Below are positions 61,066-64,000 of a stretch of 64,000 bases of DNA, piece by piece. This DNA comes from Spisula solida (lineage: Eukaryota > Mollusca > Bivalvia > Venerida > Mactridae): NCBI GenBank assembly GCA_947247005.1, contig OX365954.1, positions 512,001 through 576,000 of the forward strand. The letters are read 5' to 3'. Below the pieces are notes generated by a model. It was not told the origin of the DNA and searched no databases. It saw only the letters and a program-made list of their open reading frames with translations. Numbering within the stretch: position 1 is the stretch's first letter; each line of letters opens with the position of its first letter. The translations under genes and the position numbers were made by a program.

Positions 61066-61276
61066 CAGGGGTCCTACAATTTGCTGCACTAGAAAGAATG
61101 AACTTTTCTGCAGAAAAAAAAAGTTATTTGATGGAAAGAGTCAAAGAATTGACAAAGTTAGGGTCGTTTGAAATTTGATAAGCTGAACTTTAACGATAGA
61201 ACATTGTTTAAGGCCACCAAAAAAAGACTTGCAACTCATTTTAAGGATTGGGAATTATGCCTCAGTAGGACCCCTG
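61066..61276. mobile_element. CAGGGGTCC-type MITE, best TIRs
   Basis: CAGGGGTCCTAC and GTAGGACCCCTG are a perfect 12-bp inverted pair. TTATCT is found on both sides, one base off on the left. 211 bp. Confidence 0.85.
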
Positions 61277-61608
61277 TTATCTATGGTGTGTGTATGGCGG
61301 GTACCAAGTTTATCAGAGTTACGGGCCATGTTTGAAACAAATGATTCTCACAGAATCTCCACATCTCTTTGCTATAACTACAAACTAGGTATGTTAATAT
61401 ATACACGTAGGGCTCCACTAAATGTGTGTATAAATACTGTCCAGCTCGATTGATTTTGTAAATTAAGCTTGGATTGTTAATATGATAATGTCCCAATAAT
61501 GAACTCACTGTGTGTGAACGTTTTATCTTGTTTTATGAGTTAGCTTGTATATACTCATACTTAATTCATCTGATTGGTGCTTTTCTTGTTTTGTTGTAAG
61601 ACAAATAT

Positions 61609-61744
61609 TGAATGATATAGCTTGTATGTATTCACCTGGTCCTGAATGATATAGCTTGTATGTATTCACCTGGTCCTGAATGATATAGCTTGTATGTATT
61701 CACCTGGTCCTGAATGATATAGCTTGTATGTATTCACCTGGTCC
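61609..61744 (+). repeat. 34-bp minisatellite, 4 identical copies
   Basis: Unit TGAATGATATAGCTTGTATG plus TATTCACCTGGTCC, four copies without visible change. Confidence 0.95.
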
Positions 61745-61865
61745 ACCTAATCTCGATTAGTATAACTAGTAAGTCGCCTATTTTACTTTTATATCTTATA
61801 AATGTTAGTGGCAAGAAGTATGTGTATGTATGTTCATTAGGTATACTAAAAAGTAGAATATTCAC

Positions 61866-62132
61866 AAGGTATATAGTCCAGAGAATTTGACACAACTCTT
61901 GCCCTTCAATTAGCATAATTTAACAGCTGATATATTGTCTGTATTTATAACCCCGGGTGTATGTTTTCATAAGCGGGAAGTATCACGAGGATAATCCATG
62001 TGTAATATCAACACAAATCTAATGAACCGATATTTCACGATTTGCTCACAGAAATTTATATATTCAACGCAAGTACCTTGCAATATATTCATGCATAAAG
62101 GTCAGGATCATGTCAAATTATCTGTGCTATAT
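61866..62132. repeat. Dispersed repeat, pair with 41735-41985
   Basis: Same ordered words: TAGTCCAGAGAATTTGACAC, TTAGCATAATTTAACAGC, CCCCGGGTGTATG, ATTCAACGCAAGTACCTTG. Confidence 0.7.
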
Positions 62133-62965
62133 TAGAAACATAAAACATTGAATATTCATGATAAGGTGTACTAAAAACTTACTAATAATAATGAGATATT
62201 GGAAATGTCAAAGTAAGAGTAAGAACTGATCAAGAGAAACTGTTGTAGAAAATGATATTACTCGAAATGACCTTTTCAGATATTCAGGCATGCATTAAGG
62301 TGAGGATGAGGTTAATATATACAAGCTATAGCATACACATGTCTTGATATTATTACATGATTTGAATGATTGTGTAAACTGGTTATAATACATGTACTAA
62401 TTGATTAGGTTAATATTGATGTACTATATATAACCTGTGTTAGCGGTCACCTAAAATGATCAAACAACTTGTATAATCAATAAGCCAATTTTGTTCAATT
62501 CCAATCAGCCATTTTTATATAGAACATGTATTTAACACAACTTATATGGTTACTAGACAATGTTTGTAGACAGGGCGTCACTGAAAAGTTACCTACCGGT
62601 ATATACCTCTGTATTTTGTATACAATATGACCTATCTGTACAAAAGTTTTATAGTGTGCATTTGAATACTGTTAAAGGATAGCTGTGACAACACAGTAAG
62701 GTCAAAACATAGTCATAGGCTTTTAACTAAGTGTAATGTGAATTTTAAAATATTAGTCAATAGGGTGGTAACTTTTCATTGACGCTGAGTATATTATGAA
62801 TTACGTCCTGTAGATAAAGTTAGTTGCTGTAAATTGTATGTATGTTAAAATGTATAAATGTGCTTGATAAACTGTATGGAATTCATAAATCATGCTAGGG
62901 TTGGTTCCAAACTTGAAAAGACAGGTACAATTCATGCTTCATTGAGACAACTTTCTCTAGTTTTT

Positions 62966-64000
62966 AGCTCACCTGTCACATAGTGACAAGGTGAGCTATT
63001 GTGATCACTCTTCGTCCGGCGTGCGTCCGTGCGTCAACAATTCATTCAAACAACTTCTCCTCCTAAACAACATGACCAATGTCAACCAAACTTCACAGAA
63101 ATGTTCCTCTGGTGGTCCTTTCTAAAAATAGCTAAAAGAATTGTAATCTATAAATAATTGCCATGGCAACCAATAGGAAAATCTTTTAAAAAATCATAAA
63201 AAATCAACCGCTGGTCAGATTTCAAAATCATTTTACAGAAATAATTGTTGGGTGACCCTCTTACAAAATTGACATTTTTGTATTGATTCGTCAAACAACA
63301 TGGCCGCCAGTGGGTGGGGCGCTGTTTTTCCCTATATATCTATAGTAAAATCTTCAAAAATCTTCTCCTCAAAGTACTTATTGGATTTTATTATAAATTG
63401 GTAACATGTTTCCTTGGATGGTCCTTTCTTAAAATAGCTAAAAGAATTATAATCCATGCAGAACTCTGGTTGCCATGGCAACCAATAGGAAAATCTTTAA
63501 AAAATCATAAAAAATCAACCACGGCCAGATTTCAAAATAAGTTTGCACAAATAGTTGTTGGTTGACCCTCTTACAAAATTGACATTTTTGTTGTGATTCG
63601 TCAAAAAACATGGCTGCCAGTGGGTGGGGCTCTGTTTTTCTCTATATATCTATAGTGAAATCTTTAAAAATCTTCTTCTCTAAAAGTCGTTGTTGGATTT
63701 CACTATAAATTGGTTAAATTGTTTCTTGGGTGGTTCTTTCTTAAAAGAGCTAAAAGAACTATAACCTATGCAGAACTCTGGTTGCCATGGCAACCAATAC
63801 GAAAATCTTTTAAAAAATCGTAAAAAATCAACCGCTGGCCAGATTTCAAAATATTTTATAGAAATAGTTGTTGGGTGACGCTCTTACAAAATTGACATTT
63901 TTTTCGTGCTTCGTCAATAAAACATGGCCGCCAGTGGGTGGGCCCTGTTTTTTCTATATACCATAGTAAAATCTTTTAAAATTTTCTTCTCTAAAGGTTC
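62966..64000 (+). repeat. Stem-loop-headed repeat, AGCTCACC family, about 300-bp units, runs off the window
   Basis: Head GCTCACCTGTCAC-ATA-GTGACAAGGTGAGC forms a stem-loop, then CGTCCGGCGTGCGTCCGTGC. Three units follow, each with GGTTGCCATGGCAACCAAT-like, AACATGGCCGCCAGTGGGTG and CTCTTACAAAATTGACATTT words. Confidence 0.88.

Overview
The window is animal nuclear DNA: AT-rich, with intron-rich genes, canonical GT-AG splice sites, long introns and a dense load of short transposons and minisatellites. Several dispersed repeats begin with a stem-loop followed by a GTCCGTC-rich stretch, a style I associate with bivalve molluscs. A marine bivalve is the best guess; the genus cannot be called.

Two genes are supported, both on the + strand. 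Gene 1 (1-17262; 5' end outside the window) is the C-terminal part of a GRIP-family multi-PDZ scaffold. Eleven coding exons (770 codons) join in frame and encode the end of an upstream PDZ domain, PDZ4, PDZ5, PDZ6, a long linker and PDZ7. A polyadenylation signal lies at 17367. Gene 2 (coding 36744-56393; probable promoter and 5' UTR exon near 34.0-34.3 kb) encodes a predicted 1269-residue nuclear protein. It combines a CXXC zinc finger (split exactly across the first intron), a serine/proline/lysine-rich linker, a segment matching the C-terminal half of the NRF1/Erect-wing DNA-binding domain (split over three exons), a C2HC zinc finger and a long basic tail. This combination matches no architecture I know and is the main discovery candidate: a possible two-module CpG reader and transcription factor.

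Between and inside the genes: 17.3-34 kb and 56.4-64 kb are intergenic and repeat-filled. Non-autonomous DNA transposons with readable ends include a CAGGGGTCC-type MITE family with 6-bp target duplications, two foldback elements with perfect 8-bp duplications (one a flawless 54-bp palindrome nested in a mariner-like element), a 1960-bp element with 59-bp inverted ends and a 5-bp duplication, a Harbinger-like pair with TWA duplications, and many TA-flanked MITEs. Tandem arrays with 19- to 61-bp units lie at ten or more places, the largest being about 2 kb of a 29-bp unit in a gene 2 intron. Longer-period arrays show higher-order structure. Two tRNA-derived SINE-like heads are visible. No rRNA, functional tRNA gene, CRISPR array or intact transposase was found.

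The two genes show no sign of acting together: one is a cytoplasmic/membrane scaffold, the other a presumed chromatin protein. Exon boundaries rest on GT-AG signals plus phase continuity; family assignments rest on motifs recalled from known proteins, not on a search.
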